Of a stretch of DNA of 64,000 bases, positions 8,353 to 19,644 are shown piece after piece. The stretch is from Methylobacillus gramineus (GTDB lineage: Bacteria; Pseudomonadota; Gammaproteobacteria; Burkholderiales; Methylophilaceae): positions 62,001 to 126,000 of the forward strand of contig NZ_JAJAVE010000001.1 of NCBI RefSeq assembly GCF_020532675.1. Direction: 5' to 3'. Below the pieces are notes generated by a model. It did not search any database. It was not told the DNA's origin and was given only the letters and a program-made list of their open reading frames with translations. The translations under genes were made by a program, and so were the position numbers. Every line of letters starts with the position of its first letter. Within the stretch, counting starts at the first letter, position 1.

Positions 8353-8829
8353 ATGAGCATTGAGGGCGTACTTGAAAAAGGATTTGTCACCACAACGCTG
8401 GACACGGTGATCAATTACACCCGCACTGGCTCTTTGTGGCCGATGACATTTGGTCTGGCGTGTTGTGCGGTTGAGATGATGCATGCGGGCGCTGCCCGTT
8501 ATGATCTGGATAGATTTGGTATCGTGTTTCGTCCCAGCCCCAGGCAGTCTGATGTGATGATCGTGGCAGGGACGCTGGTGAATAAAATGGCACCGGCCTT
8601 GCGCAAGGTATATGACCAGATGGCCGAGCCTCGCTGGGTGATTTCCATGGGGTCTTGCGCAAATGGTGGTGGTTATTATCACTACTCTTACGCCGTGGTG
8701 CGTGGTTGTGACCGGATTGTCCCGGTTGATGTCTACGTCCCAGGCTGCCCGCCAACAGCTGAGGCTTTGCTCTACGGGATTATCCAGCTGCAAAGCAAAA
8801 TTCGGCGTACCAATACGATTGCACGGTAA
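8353..8829 (+). CDS. nuoB: NADH-quinone oxidoreductase subunit B
   Basis: NuoB carries the terminal iron-sulfur cluster N2 that reduces ubiquinone. The 158-residue protein contains all four ligands: the tandem Cys pair in [20 protein letters not shown] near residue 102 and [11 protein letters not shown] near 132. The length is typical of betaproteobacterial NuoB. It is separate from nuoC, unlike the enterobacterial arrangement in which nuoC and nuoD are fused. Confidence 0.97.
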   Translation: MSIEGVLEKGFVTTTLDTVINYTRTGSLWPMTFGLACCAVEMMHAGAARYDLDRFGIVFRPSPRQSDVMIVAGTLVNKMAPALRKVYDQMAEPRWVISMGSCANGGGYYHYSYAVVRGCDRIVPVDVYVPGCPPTAEALLYGIIQLQSKIRRTNTIAR

Positions 8830-8838
8830 GCGACACAT

Positions 8839-9432
8839 ATGACACGTTTGTCACAGTTAAAAGAGAATTTGCAGCAAGTGTTGGGAGACAAGCTTTCAAC
8901 ACTGGTCGAACATGTTGATGAGCTCACTATAGAGTGCAAACCCGGCAACCTGCTGGAAGTCTGTAGCGTGCTGCGTGACCATTCGCAGTTAAAGTTTGAA
9001 CAATTAATCGATCTTTGTGGGGTTGATTATGCGGATTATGGCGAAGGCACATGGTCCGGCTTGCGCTTCGCCACCGTCTATCATTTTCTCTCCATCAGCC
9101 TGAATCACCGTGTGCGATTGAGAGTGTTTGCTTCAGAAGATGATTTTCCTGTATTGCCAACGCTGGTTGATCTCTGGTCAGTCGCCAACTGGTTTGAGCG
9201 CGAATCGTTTGATCTCTACGGCATCATGTATGAAGGGCATCCTGATCTGCGTCGTCTCCTGACTGACTATGGTTTTATCGGTCATCCCTTCCGCAAGGAC
9301 TTCCCGATGATAGGCAATGTGGAAATGCGCTACGACCCCGAGCAGCAGCGTGTCATCTACCAGCCGGTGACGATAGATCCGCGTAACAATGTGCCGCGCG
9401 TGATACGTCAAGAGGGATTCCATCATGGCTGA
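8839..9432 (+). CDS. nuoC: NADH-quinone oxidoreductase subunit C
   Basis: This is the 30-kDa peripheral-arm subunit of complex I, 197 residues. The family signature is near residues 116-155 ([18 protein letters not shown], then [19 protein letters not shown]). It carries no cofactor and links the connecting module to NuoD. It starts 9 bases after nuoB and overlaps nuoD by 8 bases. It is a free-standing gene, not an NuoCD fusion. Confidence 0.96.
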   Translation: MTRLSQLKENLQQVLGDKLSTLVEHVDELTIECKPGNLLEVCSVLRDHSQLKFEQLIDLCGVDYADYGEGTWSGLRFATVYHFLSISLNHRVRLRVFASEDDFPVLPTLVDLWSVANWFERESFDLYGIMYEGHPDLRRLLTDYGFIGHPFRKDFPMIGNVEMRYDPEQQRVIYQPVTIDPRNNVPRVIRQEGFHHG

Positions 9433-10678
9433 AATCAGAAATTACACCATGAACTTCGGCCCGCAGCACCCGGCAGCCCATGGGGTATTACGCCTGGTGC
9501 TGGAGTTGGACGGGGAAGTGATTCAACGCGCTGACCCGCATATCGGCCTGCTGCACCGTGGCACTGAAAAGCTGGCGGAAAACCGCACATACCTGCAATC
9601 CGTTCCCTATATGGATAGACTGGACTATGTGTCCATGATGGCCAACGAGCATGCCTATGTGATGGCGATTGAAAAGATGCTTGGTCTGGAAGTGCCATTA
9701 CGGGCGCAATATATCCGTGTGATGTTTGACGAGATTACCCGCATTCTCAATCACCTGTTGTGGCTGGGTGCGCATGCGCTGGATGTGGGTGCCATGACCG
9801 TTTTCCTTTACGCCTTCCGTGAGCGTGAAGATTTGTTTGATTGCTATGAGGCCGTATCAGGTGCTCGTATGCACGCTGCCTATTATCGCCCCGGTGGTGT
9901 TTACCGCGATTTGCCTGACCGTATGCCTCAATATGAGGAATCCACTGTACGCAGTAAGGAGGACGTCAAGCGCCTCAATGAAAATCGTCAGGGTTCAGTG
10001 CTGGATTTTATTGAAGATTTTGCCAATCGTTTCCCTGTATATGTCGATGAATATGAAACCCTGCTGACTGATAACCGGATATGGAAACAGCGTACCGTCG
10101 GTATTGGGGTGGTGTCGCCAGAGCGAGCACTCTCGCTCGGAATGACCGGGCCTATGCTGCGTGGTTCCGGTTTTGCCTGGGATTTGCGCAAGAAGCAACC
10201 TTACGAGGTATACGACAAGCTGGATTTCGATATCCCGGTTGGCGTGAATGGCGATTGCTATGACCGCTATCTGGTACGTATAGAGGAGTTCAGGCAATCC
10301 AACCGCATCATCAAGCAATGTATAGACTGGTTGCGTAAAAATCCTGGTCCGGTAATCACAGACAACACCAAGGTAGCTCCTCCCCAGCGTGAGGGCATGA
10401 AGCACGACATGGAAGCGCTGATTCACCATTTCAAGCTGTTTACCGAAGGCTTCCATATTCCTGCCGGCGAAGCTTATGCCGCGGTAGAGCATCCCAAGGG
10501 TGAGTTTGGCATTTACCTGATATCGGATGGCGCCAATAAGCCTTACCGGCTCAAGATACGGGCTCCAGGATTTCCCCATCTCGCAGCCCTTGATGAAATG
10601 ACACGTGGTCATATGATTGCCGATCTGGTGGCGATCATAGGCACACAGGATATTGTATTCGGAGAGATTGATAGATGA
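9425..10678 (+). CDS. nuoD: NADH-quinone oxidoreductase subunit D
   Basis: This is the 49-kDa subunit, homologous to the large subunit of NiFe hydrogenases, which forms the quinone pocket with NuoB. It has 417 residues. The N-terminal [14 protein letters not shown] segment carries the quinone-contacting histidine, followed by [12 protein letters not shown] and the conserved YLDRLDY-like block ([14 protein letters not shown]). The C-terminus ends DIVFGEIDR, as in homologues. Start and stop overlap nuoC and nuoE, indicating coupling. Confidence 0.97.
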   Translation: MAEIRNYTMNFGPQHPAAHGVLRLVLELDGEVIQRADPHIGLLHRGTEKLAENRTYLQSVPYMDRLDYVSMMANEHAYVMAIEKMLGLEVPLRAQYIRVMFDEITRILNHLLWLGAHALDVGAMTVFLYAFREREDLFDCYEAVSGARMHAAYYRPGGVYRDLPDRMPQYEESTVRSKEDVKRLNENRQGSVLDFIEDFANRFPVYVDEYETLLTDNRIWKQRTVGIGVVSPERALSLGMTGPMLRGSGFAWDLRKKQPYEVYDKLDFDIPVGVNGDCYDRYLVRIEEFRQSNRIIKQCIDWLRKNPGPVITDNTKVAPPQREGMKHDMEALIHHFKLFTEGFHIPAGEAYAAVEHPKGEFGIYLISDGANKPYRLKIRAPGFPHLAALDEMTRGHMIADLVAIIGTQDIVFGEIDR

Positions 10679-11154
10679 GCTTGTCTGCTGAGTCTCTGGC
10701 AAAAATTGATCGTGAATTGACCAAATACCCCCCTGAACATCGTCAGGCTGCGGTGATGTCTGCCTTGCGCATTGTGCAGGCAGAGCAAGGCTGGTTGTCC
10801 AAGGACAGCATCACTGAAGTGGCGGATTATCTGAGGATCCCGGCAATCGCCGCATTGGAAGTGGCGACTTTCTACAATATGTACGAGCTGGAGCCAGTAG
10901 GTAAATACAAGATCACGGTGTGTACCAATATTTCCTGCATGCTGAGAGATTCGGAAGAGATTGTTAATCACCTGGAAAAGAAACTGGGCATCGGGTTCAA
11001 CGAAACTACTGCAGATGGACGTTTTACCCTGAAAGAAGGGGAATGCATGGGTTGTTGCGGAGGTGCGCCCCTGTTTCACATCAACAATACGGATATGCAT
11101 GAGTATCTGACACCGGACAAAGTGGACAAGATTCTGGAAGGGTTGGACAAATGA
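10675..11154 (+). CDS. nuoE: NADH-quinone oxidoreductase subunit E
   Basis: This is the 24-kDa thioredoxin-fold subunit with the N1a [2Fe-2S] cluster. It has 159 residues. The four cysteine ligands are visible as CTNISC (near residues 83-88) and [11 protein letters not shown] (near 123-133). It overlaps nuoD and nuoF by ATGA junctions, so translation is probably coupled and keeps NADH-module subunits stoichiometric. Confidence 0.96.
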   Translation: MSLSAESLAKIDRELTKYPPEHRQAAVMSALRIVQAEQGWLSKDSITEVADYLRIPAIAALEVATFYNMYELEPVGKYKITVCTNISCMLRDSEEIVNHLEKKLGIGFNETTADGRFTLKEGECMGCCGGAPLFHINNTDMHEYLTPDKVDKILEGLDK

Positions 11155-12461
11155 CGGGCACACAAACCTTGGTTTGCTTGCGTACGGTTGGTCAGGAAGA
11201 TCCCGCTTCATTGGCTACCTATGTCAAGCTGGGCGGTTATGCTCAGCTCAGGCGGCTGGTGACCGAGCAGGTCAAGGCCACGGAGATTATCAGCCAGGTC
11301 AAGCTGTCAGGTTTGCGCGGCCGTGGCGGTGCCGGATTCCCCACCGGGCTTAAGTGGAGTTTCATGCCACGCTACTTTGATGGTACCAAGTACTTGGTAT
11401 GCAATACCGATGAAGGTGAGCCTGGGACTTTCAAGGACAGGGATATCATTCGCTACAACCCGCACCAGTTGATAGAGGGGATGGCGATAGCTGCCTACAC
11501 CCTGGGTGCGCGCGTGGGTTACAACTATATACATGGTGAAATCTGGCAGGATTACGAGATTTTCGAGGCGGCGCTGGATGAAGCGCGGCAGGCGGGATAT
11601 CTCGGTGAAAACCTGTTTGGCACCAGTTTCAATTTCGATCTTTATGCTGTGCATGGTTACGGCGCCTATATTTGTGGCGAAGAAACAGCATTGATCGAGT
11701 CGATAGAGGGCAAGAAAGGGCAGCCGCGGTTCAAGCCACCTTTTCCTGCCAGCTACGGCGTGTTTGGCAAGCCGACTAACGTTAATAATACGGAGTCTTA
11801 CACGTCGATTCCATGGATCATGGAGCACGGAGGCCAGGCATTTCAGGAGCTTGGCGTAGCCAATTCAGGGGGAACCAAGATTTTCTCGATCTCAGGGCAC
11901 GTAGAAAAACCCGGGAATTATGAGGTGAATATGGGGATCTCATTTGTAGAATTGCTTACGCTGGCTGGAGGTGTATGGAAGGGGCGCCAGTTGAAAGCCG
12001 TCATCCCCGGAGGGCCGTCAACTGCCGTTTTACCAGCTTCAGCCATTATTGGGGCGACCATGGATTATGATGGTCTTTCCAAAGCGGGTTCAAGCCTGGG
12101 CGCCGGCTCCATGATCGTGATGGATGAAACTACTTGTATGGTCAAGACGCTCAAGCGCCTGTCCTACTTTTTCTTTGAGGAATCTTGCGGTCAATGTACA
12201 CCATGCCGTGAGGGTACGGGCTGGATTTACCGCGTGATCAAGCGCATTGTCGATGGCCAGGGCAAGCTGGAAGATCTGGACTTGTTGACCGATGTCAGCA
12301 GCAATATCTCCGGCCGTACCATCTGCGCGTTGGGAGATGCCGCAGCCACTCCCGTGTTGAGTTTCATCAAGCAGTTCCGTCCAGAGTTCGAGTATTACAT
12401 TCAACACGGCAGAAGCATGGTAGAGGATGGCGTGGTCGTGCAAGAGGTAGCGTATGCTTAA
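11151..12461 (+). CDS. nuoF: NADH-quinone oxidoreductase subunit F
   Basis: This is the 51-kDa NADH-oxidising subunit with FMN and cluster N3. It has 436 residues. The nucleotide-binding motif [16 protein letters not shown] lies near residue 52, and the FMN-site segment [14 protein letters not shown] near 85. The cluster ligands are [13 protein letters not shown] (near 345-357) and the distal Cys in [12 protein letters not shown]. It overlaps nuoG by 8 bases. Confidence 0.97.
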   Translation: MTGTQTLVCLRTVGQEDPASLATYVKLGGYAQLRRLVTEQVKATEIISQVKLSGLRGRGGAGFPTGLKWSFMPRYFDGTKYLVCNTDEGEPGTFKDRDIIRYNPHQLIEGMAIAAYTLGARVGYNYIHGEIWQDYEIFEAALDEARQAGYLGENLFGTSFNFDLYAVHGYGAYICGEETALIESIEGKKGQPRFKPPFPASYGVFGKPTNVNNTESYTSIPWIMEHGGQAFQELGVANSGGTKIFSISGHVEKPGNYEVNMGISFVELLTLAGGVWKGRQLKAVIPGGPSTAVLPASAIIGATMDYDGLSKAGSSLGAGSMIVMDETTCMVKTLKRLSYFFFEESCGQCTPCREGTGWIYRVIKRIVDGQGKLEDLDLLTDVSSNISGRTICALGDAAATPVLSFIKQFRPEFEYYIQHGRSMVEDGVVVQEVAYA

Positions 12462-14877
12462 TGTCGAGATAGATGGCAAAGTGGTCGAGGTAGAGCACGG
12501 CTCTACCATTATTGATGCTGCTGACCAACTGGGAATTGCCATTCCGCGTTTTTGCTATCACAAGAAATTATCTGTGGCCGCCAACTGCCGCATGTGTTTG
12601 GTGCAGGTAGAAAAATTCAATAAACCCTTGCCCGCCTGCGCTACGCCGGTGGCCGATGGCATGAAGATATTCACGCGTTCCAAGGCTGCTGTTGAAGCAC
12701 AGCAAAGCGTGATGGAGTTCCTCCTGATCAACCACCCACTGGATTGCCCCATTTGCGACCAGGGTGGCGAGTGTGACCTGCAGGATATCGCCATGGCTTA
12801 TGGCGCTCCAGCCTCGCGCTATACCGAGGAAAAGCGCGTTGTCCTGAACAAGAATATAGGCCCGCTGGTGTCCACGGATATGACACGCTGCATCCAATGC
12901 ACACGCTGTGTACGCTTCCTCAAGGAAGTGGGCGGCATGATGGAGCTGGGCCTGATCAACCGTGGCGAGCATGCCGAGATTACGGCTTATGTAGACAAAA
13001 GTGTGGATTCCGAGCTATCCGGTAATATTATCGATTTATGTCCGGTAGGTGCGCTCACCAGTAAGCCGTTCCGCTACACCGCACGCAGCTGGGAGCTGGT
13101 GCGCAGGCCGTCGATCGCTCCGCATGACGGTTTGGGCTCGCAAATCGAAGTCCATATCAAGGATGGCAAGGTTTTACGCGTATTGCCGCGTGAGAAGGAA
13201 ACCATCAATGAGTGCTGGCTTTCTGACCGTGATCGATTCTCATACGAAGGCTTGAACAGCCCAGACCGCCTCAAGGTCCCCATGATCAAGCATCATGGCG
13301 AGTGGCACGAGACTGATTGGAAAACTGCGCTGGAGTTTGCTGCTGGCCATCTCAAGGAAATAGTAAGCACGCATGGCAGCGATGAGCTGGGTGTACTGGT
13401 TTCACCTAACAGCACCATGGAAGAAGCACATTTGGCCACCAAGCTGGCGCATGAACTGGGTTCGGACAACGTTGACTATCGTTTGCGTCATACGGATTTT
13501 CGCCATGACGGCAAGCGGCTGGGTGTGATCTGGATGGGATGCAACATTCCTGATGTGCAGGAAATGGACCGTATCCTGGTGATAGGCAGTAATCTGCGCA
13601 ATGAACATCCGCTGCTGGCACAGCGCATACGTCGTGCGGTTGCCAATGGTGCGGAGTTGTCCGTGGTGAATCCGCTGGATGATGATCCGCTCATCCCAAT
13701 TAAGCACAAGGCCATCTGCTCACCCAATGATATGGTGAACGTGCTGTCGCAAATCCTCAAGGCAGTTTCTGGGATGGAGCGACTTTCCCTTTGCCTGCCC
13801 AAGTCATTGAGTGATCTGCTCGAAGGTGTCCGCGTGTGGGATAACAGCCAGGCCATTGCCTTAAGCCTGACGGGTCATGGGGAAACCATGGATTTGATCA
13901 GCCCTCGTTCCGCCGTGTTTCTTGGCAACATTTCCCAGCATCATCCACGCTATACCGAGATATTCAGCCTGGCTGAAGCGATTTCCTCACTCTGCGGCGC
14001 TACTTTTGGTGTGCTCAGTGCTGGCGCCAATAGCGTGGGCGCCAATCTTGTCGGTGCCATGCCCAAGGCGGGTGGGCTGAATGCCAGGACCATGCTGGAG
14101 TCGCCCAGGAAAGCCTATGTGCTGGTGAATGTAGAGCCTGAGCTGGATTGTCATAACGCTGCACTGGCGAAAGCGGCGATCAAACAGGCTGAATGCGTGG
14201 TTGCCCTCACTGCCTATAAGTCAGAAGCACTGGAAGACGCCACAGTATTACTTCCCATTACGCCGTTCACCGAGACTTCCGGTACCTTCATGAGTATGGA
14301 GGGTAGGGTGCAGAGTTTTACCGCTGTGACCAAGCCACTGGGGGAGGCGCGCCCAGGTTGGAAAGTGCTGCGTGTGCTCGGTAATGTTGCAGGTCTGCAT
14401 GGTTTTGAGTTTGATAGCAGCGAGGAAGTAAAGAACGAGATATTTGGTGGAGAGAAACCCTCTACCGTAGTCTGGCGTACGCTCAACAATAATCTGCGCG
14501 AGCTGATAGACGTAGAAATCAAGGTCAAGCTGGATAGCGATCTGCAACGTGTGGGCGAGATCCCTCAATTCCAGTCTGATGCGATAGTACGGCGTTCTCC
14601 ACCCCTGCAAAAAACCAGGCAAGTGATCAAGGCGGTATTGGCAGGATTGCATCCTGAACAACTGGCCAAGCTGGGAATTAATGAAGGTGAAAAAATCCTG
14701 GTCAAACAGGGTGAGGGCACTGCGATACTTGAAGCCAGGGCCGATAGCCGTGTGCCGCATGGTTGTGTGCGGATTCCAGGGGCGACTGCGGCGACAGCCA
14801 GCCTGGGTGATCTACTGGGTGAGATTTATATAGAGCGTATTCCTGTGGCTGCACCTCAAGAAGGGGTGAGCGCATGA
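12454..14877 (+). CDS. nuoG: NADH-quinone oxidoreductase subunit G
   Basis: This is the 75-kDa subunit, 807 residues, related to molybdopterin oxidoreductases. The N-terminal ferredoxin domain has [15 protein letters not shown] and a later Cys (cluster N1b). The His/Cys motif [18 protein letters not shown] gives N5. CIQCTRC with the following LCPVGAL gives N4. The extra N7 cluster of E. coli and Thermus would lie just after, but no CxxCxxxC is present in the segment beginning [13 protein letters not shown], so this is the mitochondrial-like type without N7. The rest is a molybdopterin-like fold without expected cofactor. It overlaps nuoH by ATGA. Confidence 0.96.
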   Translation: MLNVEIDGKVVEVEHGSTIIDAADQLGIAIPRFCYHKKLSVAANCRMCLVQVEKFNKPLPACATPVADGMKIFTRSKAAVEAQQSVMEFLLINHPLDCPICDQGGECDLQDIAMAYGAPASRYTEEKRVVLNKNIGPLVSTDMTRCIQCTRCVRFLKEVGGMMELGLINRGEHAEITAYVDKSVDSELSGNIIDLCPVGALTSKPFRYTARSWELVRRPSIAPHDGLGSQIEVHIKDGKVLRVLPREKETINECWLSDRDRFSYEGLNSPDRLKVPMIKHHGEWHETDWKTALEFAAGHLKEIVSTHGSDELGVLVSPNSTMEEAHLATKLAHELGSDNVDYRLRHTDFRHDGKRLGVIWMGCNIPDVQEMDRILVIGSNLRNEHPLLAQRIRRAVANGAELSVVNPLDDDPLIPIKHKAICSPNDMVNVLSQILKAVSGMERLSLCLPKSLSDLLEGVRVWDNSQAIALSLTGHGETMDLISPRSAVFLGNISQHHPRYTEIFSLAEAISSLCGATFGVLSAGANSVGANLVGAMPKAGGLNARTMLESPRKAYVLVNVEPELDCHNAALAKAAIKQAECVVALTAYKSEALEDATVLLPITPFTETSGTFMSMEGRVQSFTAVTKPLGEARPGWKVLRVLGNVAGLHGFEFDSSEEVKNEIFGGEKPSTVVWRTLNNNLRELIDVEIKVKLDSDLQRVGEIPQFQSDAIVRRSPPLQKTRQVIKAVLAGLHPEQLAKLGINEGEKILVKQGEGTAILEARADSRVPHGCVRIPGATAATASLGDLLGEIYIERIPVAAPQEGVSA

Positions 14878-15893
14878 TGGATGCAGTGCAAAACCTGCTG
14901 GGGCCATTGTGGCCCGTGGTCTGGACCATGATCAAGATCGTGGCCATCGTGGTGCCCTTGATGGGGGCGGTGGCTTACCTGACACTGGCAGAACGTAAAG
15001 TCATTGGTTTCATGCAGGTTCGTCTTGGCCCCAATCGCGTTGGCTATGGCGGCTTGTTGCAGCCGGTGGCAGATGGCCTCAAGTTATTGATGAAAGAAAT
15101 CATCATCCCTACTGCTGCCAACCGTACCTTGTTCCTGCTGGGACCGGTGCTGGCGATTGCACCTGCATTTGCCGCGTGGGCAGTGGTGCCATTTGATATG
15201 ACGCTGGTGCTGGCAGATATTGATGCGGGTTTGCTCTATATCCTCGCCATGACCTCAGTCGCGGTATACGGCGTCATCATCGCTGGTTGGGCCTCCAACT
15301 CCAAGTATGCGTTTCTTGGGGCGCTACGTTCAGCAGCACAGATTGTGTCATACGAGATTGCCATGGGTTTTGCCCTGGTGGGAGTCTTGATGTCCGCCAA
15401 CAGTCTCAATCTTGGCAAGATCGTACTCGCCCAGTCTGGAGGCTTCTGGCAATGGTACTGGTTGCCCTTGTTTCCCTTGTTTATTGTCTATTTCATCAGT
15501 GCCGTGGCCGAAACCAATCGAGCGCCGTTTGACGTGGCAGAAGGCGAGTCTGAGATCGTTGCCGGTTTTCACGTGGAATACTCGGGCATGGCCTTCGCCG
15601 TGTTCTTCCTGGCCGAATACGCCAATATGATCCTGGTGGCGATGCTGGCAGCGTTGATGTTCCTTGGGGGATGGCTGTCTCCTGTGCCTTTCCTGCCTGA
15701 CAGCATATTGTGGCTGCTGTTCAAGGTGGCCGCCTTGTTGTTTTTCTTCCTCTGGTTCCGTGCGACTTTCCCACGCTATCGCTATGACCAGATCATGCGT
15801 CTGGGCTGGAAAGTCTTTATCCCTGTGACGCTGGTGTGGATTCTGTTTGTCGGCGGCATGATGCAGACACGCTGGGCTTATTTGTTTCATTAA
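14874..15893 (+). CDS. nuoH: NADH-quinone oxidoreductase subunit H
   Basis: This membrane subunit joins the peripheral arm to the proton-pumping arm and lines the quinone channel. It has 339 residues and about eight helices. Conserved pieces are [20 protein letters not shown] near residues 39-58 and the acidic loop [28 protein letters not shown] near 208-236. It ends 68 bases before nuoI, one of the few gaps in the operon. Confidence 0.97.
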   Translation: MMDAVQNLLGPLWPVVWTMIKIVAIVVPLMGAVAYLTLAERKVIGFMQVRLGPNRVGYGGLLQPVADGLKLLMKEIIIPTAANRTLFLLGPVLAIAPAFAAWAVVPFDMTLVLADIDAGLLYILAMTSVAVYGVIIAGWASNSKYAFLGALRSAAQIVSYEIAMGFALVGVLMSANSLNLGKIVLAQSGGFWQWYWLPLFPLFIVYFISAVAETNRAPFDVAEGESEIVAGFHVEYSGMAFAVFFLAEYANMILVAMLAALMFLGGWLSPVPFLPDSILWLLFKVAALLFFFLWFRATFPRYRYDQIMRLGWKVFIPVTLVWILFVGGMMQTRWAYLFH

Positions 15894-15961
15894 AGGATAT
15901 GCAGGACATCACACGGAATCTAGCGTTTACCTGTGTTGAAGGTCTCAATTAAGAGTTAAAC

Positions 15962-16453
15962 ATGATAAACAAGATCAGAGAACTGTTTGCCAGCTTTATG
16001 CTGTTGGAGCTGCTCAAGGGCATGGCGCTGACCGGGCGCTACTTCTTTGCGCGCAAGATCACCGTGCAGTTCCCCGAAGAACGTACACCGATAAGTCCGC
16101 GTTTCCGTGGCCTACATGCCTTGCGCCGTTATCCCAATGGCGAGGAGCGCTGCATTGCCTGCAAGCTGTGCGAGGCGGTGTGTCCTGCGATGGCCATCAC
16201 CATCGAGTCTGAACAGCGTGAAGACAACACACGCCGTACCACGCGCTATGACATTGATCTGACCAAATGCATTTTTTGCGGATTTTGCGAAGAGTCTTGT
16301 CCTGTTGACTCGATTGTCGAAACGCGGATTTTTGATTACCACGGTGAGAAGCGTGGCGACCTGTTATACACCAAGCCCATGTTGCTGGCTGTGGGTGACC
16401 AATATGAAACGCAGATTGCGGCTGACCGCGCTGCTGACGCCAAGTACAGGTAA
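15962..16453 (+). CDS. nuoI: NADH-quinone oxidoreductase subunit I
   Basis: This is the 23-kDa ferredoxin-like subunit with clusters N6a and N6b. Its 163 residues include two classic motifs, [12 protein letters not shown] near 61-72 and [14 protein letters not shown] near 101-114. The N-terminal amphipathic stretch ([19 protein letters not shown]) anchors it at the membrane. It is followed by a 114-base gap before nuoJ containing an unusually strong ribosome-binding site. Confidence 0.97.
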   Translation: MINKIRELFASFMLLELLKGMALTGRYFFARKITVQFPEERTPISPRFRGLHALRRYPNGEERCIACKLCEAVCPAMAITIESEQREDNTRRTTRYDIDLTKCIFCGFCEESCPVDSIVETRIFDYHGEKRGDLLYTKPMLLAVGDQYETQIAADRAADAKYR

Positions 16454-16477
16454 AAACCGCAGCTAAAGAAACACTAC

Positions 16478-16506
16478 AGGAGGAGGAATGTGATGAGGTG
16501 AAGATG
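16478..16506 (+). promoter_or_regulatory. strong Shine-Dalgarno in nuoI-nuoJ gap followed by start-stop minigenes
   Basis: AGGAGGAGG at 16478-16486 is the strongest ribosome-binding site seen in the operon, yet it is about 80 bases from the nuoJ start. It is followed by ATG-TGA (16488) and, at ideal spacing, ATG-AGG-TGA (16493-16501), then an ATG at 16504 opening an out-of-frame reading frame. It may be a translational control element or a decayed start region. Confidence 0.4.
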
Positions 16507-16567
16507 AAATGTGAGCCACTGCTTTTGGCCGCTTATTTTCATTGCTACTCCGTTACAGAGGTTAAAC

Positions 16568-17212
16568 ATGATATTCCAGGATTACGTTTTTTATGCCTTG
16601 GCCACCATTCTGCTGTTTGCAGGCTTGCGCGTCATTACTGCCCGTAACCCGGTACATGCCGCGCTATTCTTGGTGCTGGCCTTTTTTACCGCGGCAGGCA
16701 TCTGGCTCTTGCTGGAAGCTGAGTTTCTCGCCATTGCCTTAGTCTTGGTCTACGTCGGGGCCGTCATGGTGCTGTTCCTGTTTGTGGTCATGATGCTGGA
16801 TATCAACCTCGACAAATTACGCGAAGGCTTCTGGAACGCCTTGCCTATCGCCTTGCCCATCGGGCTGCTGATGGCGGCGGAAATGATCATGATATTAAGC
16901 AGCAAGCATTTCAGCCCGGATATGATGAGTGCTCCAACTCCCCGTCCCGCCGGCTATAGCAATACCGCTGAGCTGGGTCGCCAGCTTTATACAGACTATC
17001 TGTTGCCGTTTGAATTGGCTTCAGTTGTGTTGCTGGTGGCGATTGTGGCGGCGATTGCACTGACATTGCGTGAGCGCAAGGATTCCAAGTTCATCGATCC
17101 TGCTGCGCAGGTGAGGGTCAAGCGTGCCGACCGCATTCGCATTGTCAGCATGCCCTCAGAAAAAGAAATCACTCCCGAAACACCTGAGCCTGCAGCGGAG
17201 AAAAAAAGATGA
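16568..17212 (+). CDS. nuoJ: NADH-quinone oxidoreductase subunit J
   Basis: This five-helix membrane subunit of complex I has 214 residues from the ATG at 16568. The frame stays open upstream to a GTG at 16511, but [23 protein letters not shown] matches the usual NuoJ N-terminus and the upstream 19 residues do not look like one. The conserved helix [18 protein letters not shown] lies near residue 60. The C-terminal tail is hydrophilic and longer than the helical core needs. It overlaps nuoK by ATGA. Confidence 0.93.
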   Translation: MIFQDYVFYALATILLFAGLRVITARNPVHAALFLVLAFFTAAGIWLLLEAEFLAIALVLVYVGAVMVLFLFVVMMLDINLDKLREGFWNALPIALPIGLLMAAEMIMILSSKHFSPDMMSAPTPRPAGYSNTAELGRQLYTDYLLPFELASVVLLVAIVAAIALTLRERKDSKFIDPAAQVRVKRADRIRIVSMPSEKEITPETPEPAAEKKR

Positions 17213-17517
17213 GTGTCGGACTTTCCCATTACCTGATTCTTGGCTCATTGCTATTCGCCATCAGCATTATTGGCATCTTCCTCAATCGCAAGAATGTGAT
17301 CGTGTTGTTGATGGCGATTGAGCTGATGCTGCTGGCCGTCAACATGAACTTTATTGCCTTCTCCCATTACCTCAACGATATGGCTGGCCAGGTATTCGTG
17401 TTCTTTATCCTGACCGTGGCCGCGGCAGAGTCGGCGATCGGCCTGGCCATTCTGGTCTTGGTATTCCGTAACCTGAAAACCATCAATGTTGATGATCTGG
17501 ACAGACTGAAAGGTTAA
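17209..17517 (+). CDS. nuoK: NADH-quinone oxidoreductase subunit K
   Basis: This three-helix antiporter-related (MrpC-like) subunit has 102 residues. The conserved glutamates of the proton path are visible in [16 protein letters not shown] (near residue 36) and [14 protein letters not shown] (near 72). The length and the [12 protein letters not shown] end are typical. It is translationally coupled to nuoJ. Confidence 0.97.
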   Translation: MSVGLSHYLILGSLLFAISIIGIFLNRKNVIVLLMAIELMLLAVNMNFIAFSHYLNDMAGQVFVFFILTVAAAESAIGLAILVLVFRNLKTINVDDLDRLKG

Positions 17518-17571
17518 CAAGCATGGATATTCAGCCTGTATTTCCAAGCATTTGTATGAGTGCGTGTACCC

Positions 17572-19638
17572 ATGAGTAACGTTCAAAGCCTTTATATCTG
17601 GATTCCTTTGTTGCCATTATTCGCGGCAGCGATTGTTGGCCTGTTTGGTCGCAAACTGCCACGAGCCTCCGCGCACTGGATTACGATTGCTGGGGTCGCT
17701 GCCGCATTTTCGCTGTCGGTATGCGTATTCATGAATGCGCTGGATGGGCATGTATTCAATGGCGCAGTCTATACCTGGCTAACGAGCGGCGGCAGCCAGT
17801 TTGAGGTGGGCTTCCTGGTTGACCGCCTGACCGCCACCATGATGGTCGTGGTGACTTTTGTCTCGCTCATGGTGCATATCTACACCATAGGCTATATGCA
17901 GGAAGACCCTGGCTATAGCCGCTTCTTCAGCTATATCTCGCTGTTTACATTTTCCATGCTGATGCTGGTGATGAGTAATAACTTCATGCAGCTTTTCTTC
18001 GGCTGGGAAGCGGTGGGCTTGGTGTCCTACCTGTTGATCGGTTTCTGGGTCAAGCGGCCTACTGCAATCTATGCCAACCTCAAGGCCTTCTTGGTCAACC
18101 GGGTGGGTGACTTTGGCTTCCTGCTTGGTATTGGCATGGTCTTGTATTACCTGGGTAGCCTGGATTACGCCGCAGTGTTTTCGATTGCGCCACAATTTGC
18201 CGATGCCAAAGTCGAGTTGATTCCAGGCACTGAGTGGTCGCTGATGACGGTCATTTGCATCCTGTTGTTTATTGGCGCCATGGGTAAGTCTGCCCAGGTG
18301 CCTTTGCATGTTTGGCTGCCTGATTCCATGGAAGGTCCAACGCCTATTTCCGCGCTGATTCATGCCGCCACCATGGTGACAGCAGGCATCTTTATGGTGG
18401 CGCGTATGTCGCCGCTGTATGAGCTTTCCACCACTGCACTTTCCTTTGTGTTGGTGATTGGCGCCATTACCGCCTTGTTTATGGGCTTTCTCGGTATCAT
18501 CCAGAACGATATCAAGCGAGTCGTAGCCTACTCAACCCTTTCCCAATTGGGATATATGACAGTGGCACTGGGCGTATCGGCGTATTCGGTGGCGGTCTTC
18601 CATTTGATGACGCATGCCTTCTTCAAGGCCTTGCTTTTCCTTGGTGCAGGCTCGGTGATCATGGGCATGCATCACGAGCAGGATATGCGCAACATGGGTG
18701 CTCTGCGTAAATATATGCCTATCACCTGGATTACCTCATTGATTGGATCACTTGCCTTGATTGGCACGCCTTTATTCTCTGGTTTCTATTCCAAGGATTC
18801 CATCATAGAGGCGGCAAAGTTTTCACAGATTCCGGGTAGTGGATTTGCCTATTTTGCAGTACTGGCAGGTGTGTTTGTCACAGCGTTTTATTCATTCCGC
18901 ATGTATTTCCTCGTATTCCACGGCAAGGAAAAGTGGATGCAGGCAACGCATCACGAGCATGAGCAGCATCATGCACATGTAGATGAGCACACCCATACCG
19001 ATCATGATGACAGCCATGCCAATGACGCGCATGAAGAGCATCACGGCTTGGGGCCTAACGACACACCACATGAGTCTCCATGGGTCGTGACCTTGCCTCT
19101 CATTCTGCTGGCGATCCCATCGGTCTTCATCGGCTATTTCGCCATCGAGCCCATGCTGTTTGGCAGCTATTTCCATGACGTCATTTATGTCGATCATGAA
19201 GCCCACGGTGTGATGCACATATTGGCTCATCATTTTCATGGTGCAGGTGCCATGGCCTTGCATGGACTGACTTCATTACCGTTCATCCTGGCGGCTTCAG
19301 GTGTGGCACTGGCCTGGTTTTTCTACATGAAGCATCCGGATATTCCAGCCGCTATCCGGGCCAGATGTTCGCTGATTGTTTACATTCTTGATAACAAGTA
19401 TGGCTTTGACAGTTTCAACGAGAAGTTCTTTGCGGCAGGCTCGCGCTTTCTCGGTGGCAAGCTCTGGCACTACGGTGATGTCAAACTGATTGATGGCCTG
19501 TTGGTCAACGGCACAGCTAACTTGGTGATACGTCTTGCCGGGGTGGTGCGTCGCCTGCAGACTGGCCTGATTTATCACTATGCCTTTGCCATGATCATAG
19601 GCGTGTTTCTCCTGCTCACCTTCTTCATGAAGATATAA
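17572..19638 (+). CDS. nuoL: NADH-quinone oxidoreductase subunit L with a His-rich loop
   Basis: This is the distal antiporter-like pumping subunit with the long lateral helix. It has 688 residues from the ATG at 17572; an in-frame GTG at 17560 is possible but neither start has a clear ribosome site. Conserved blocks include FGWEAVGLVSYLLIGFW with the proton-channel Glu near residue 145 and MGKSAQVPLHVWLPDSMEGP near 240. Residues about 460-491 form a hydrophilic loop with 13 histidines in 32 residues plus many Asp and Glu. The usual C-terminal helices follow. Confidence 0.95.
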   Translation: MSNVQSLYIWIPLLPLFAAAIVGLFGRKLPRASAHWITIAGVAAAFSLSVCVFMNALDGHVFNGAVYTWLTSGGSQFEVGFLVDRLTATMMVVVTFVSLMVHIYTIGYMQEDPGYSRFFSYISLFTFSMLMLVMSNNFMQLFFGWEAVGLVSYLLIGFWVKRPTAIYANLKAFLVNRVGDFGFLLGIGMVLYYLGSLDYAAVFSIAPQFADAKVELIPGTEWSLMTVICILLFIGAMGKSAQVPLHVWLPDSMEGPTPISALIHAATMVTAGIFMVARMSPLYELSTTALSFVLVIGAITALFMGFLGIIQNDIKRVVAYSTLSQLGYMTVALGVSAYSVAVFHLMTHAFFKALLFLGAGSVIMGMHHEQDMRNMGALRKYMPITWITSLIGSLALIGTPLFSGFYSKDSIIEAAKFSQIPGSGFAYFAVLAGVFVTAFYSFRMYFLVFHGKEKWMQATHHEHEQHHAHVDEHTHTDHDDSHANDAHEEHHGLGPNDTPHESPWVVTLPLILLAIPSVFIGYFAIEPMLFGSYFHDVIYVDHEAHGVMHILAHHFHGAGAMALHGLTSLPFILAASGVALAWFFYMKHPDIPAAIRARCSLIVYILDNKYGFDSFNEKFFAAGSRFLGGKLWHYGDVKLIDGLLVNGTANLVIRLAGVVRRLQTGLIYHYAFAMIIGVFLLLTFFMKI

Positions 19639-19644
19639 AACGCT

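Noticed and set aside
8275-8838. Long minus-strand open frame opposite nuoB
   Set aside because: It is a shadow of nuoB: no ribosome site, odd amino acid composition (rich in His, Arg, Thr), no family resemblance. The same applies to long antisense frames at 1891-2454, 10609-11211, 11307-11828, 17779-18363 and 25051-25926.
16504-16650. Out-of-frame reading frame beginning ATG AAA TGT GAG that overlaps the nuoJ start
   Set aside because: The start is too far from the AGGAGGAGG site and the frame runs through conserved nuoJ codons; no sign of a real product.
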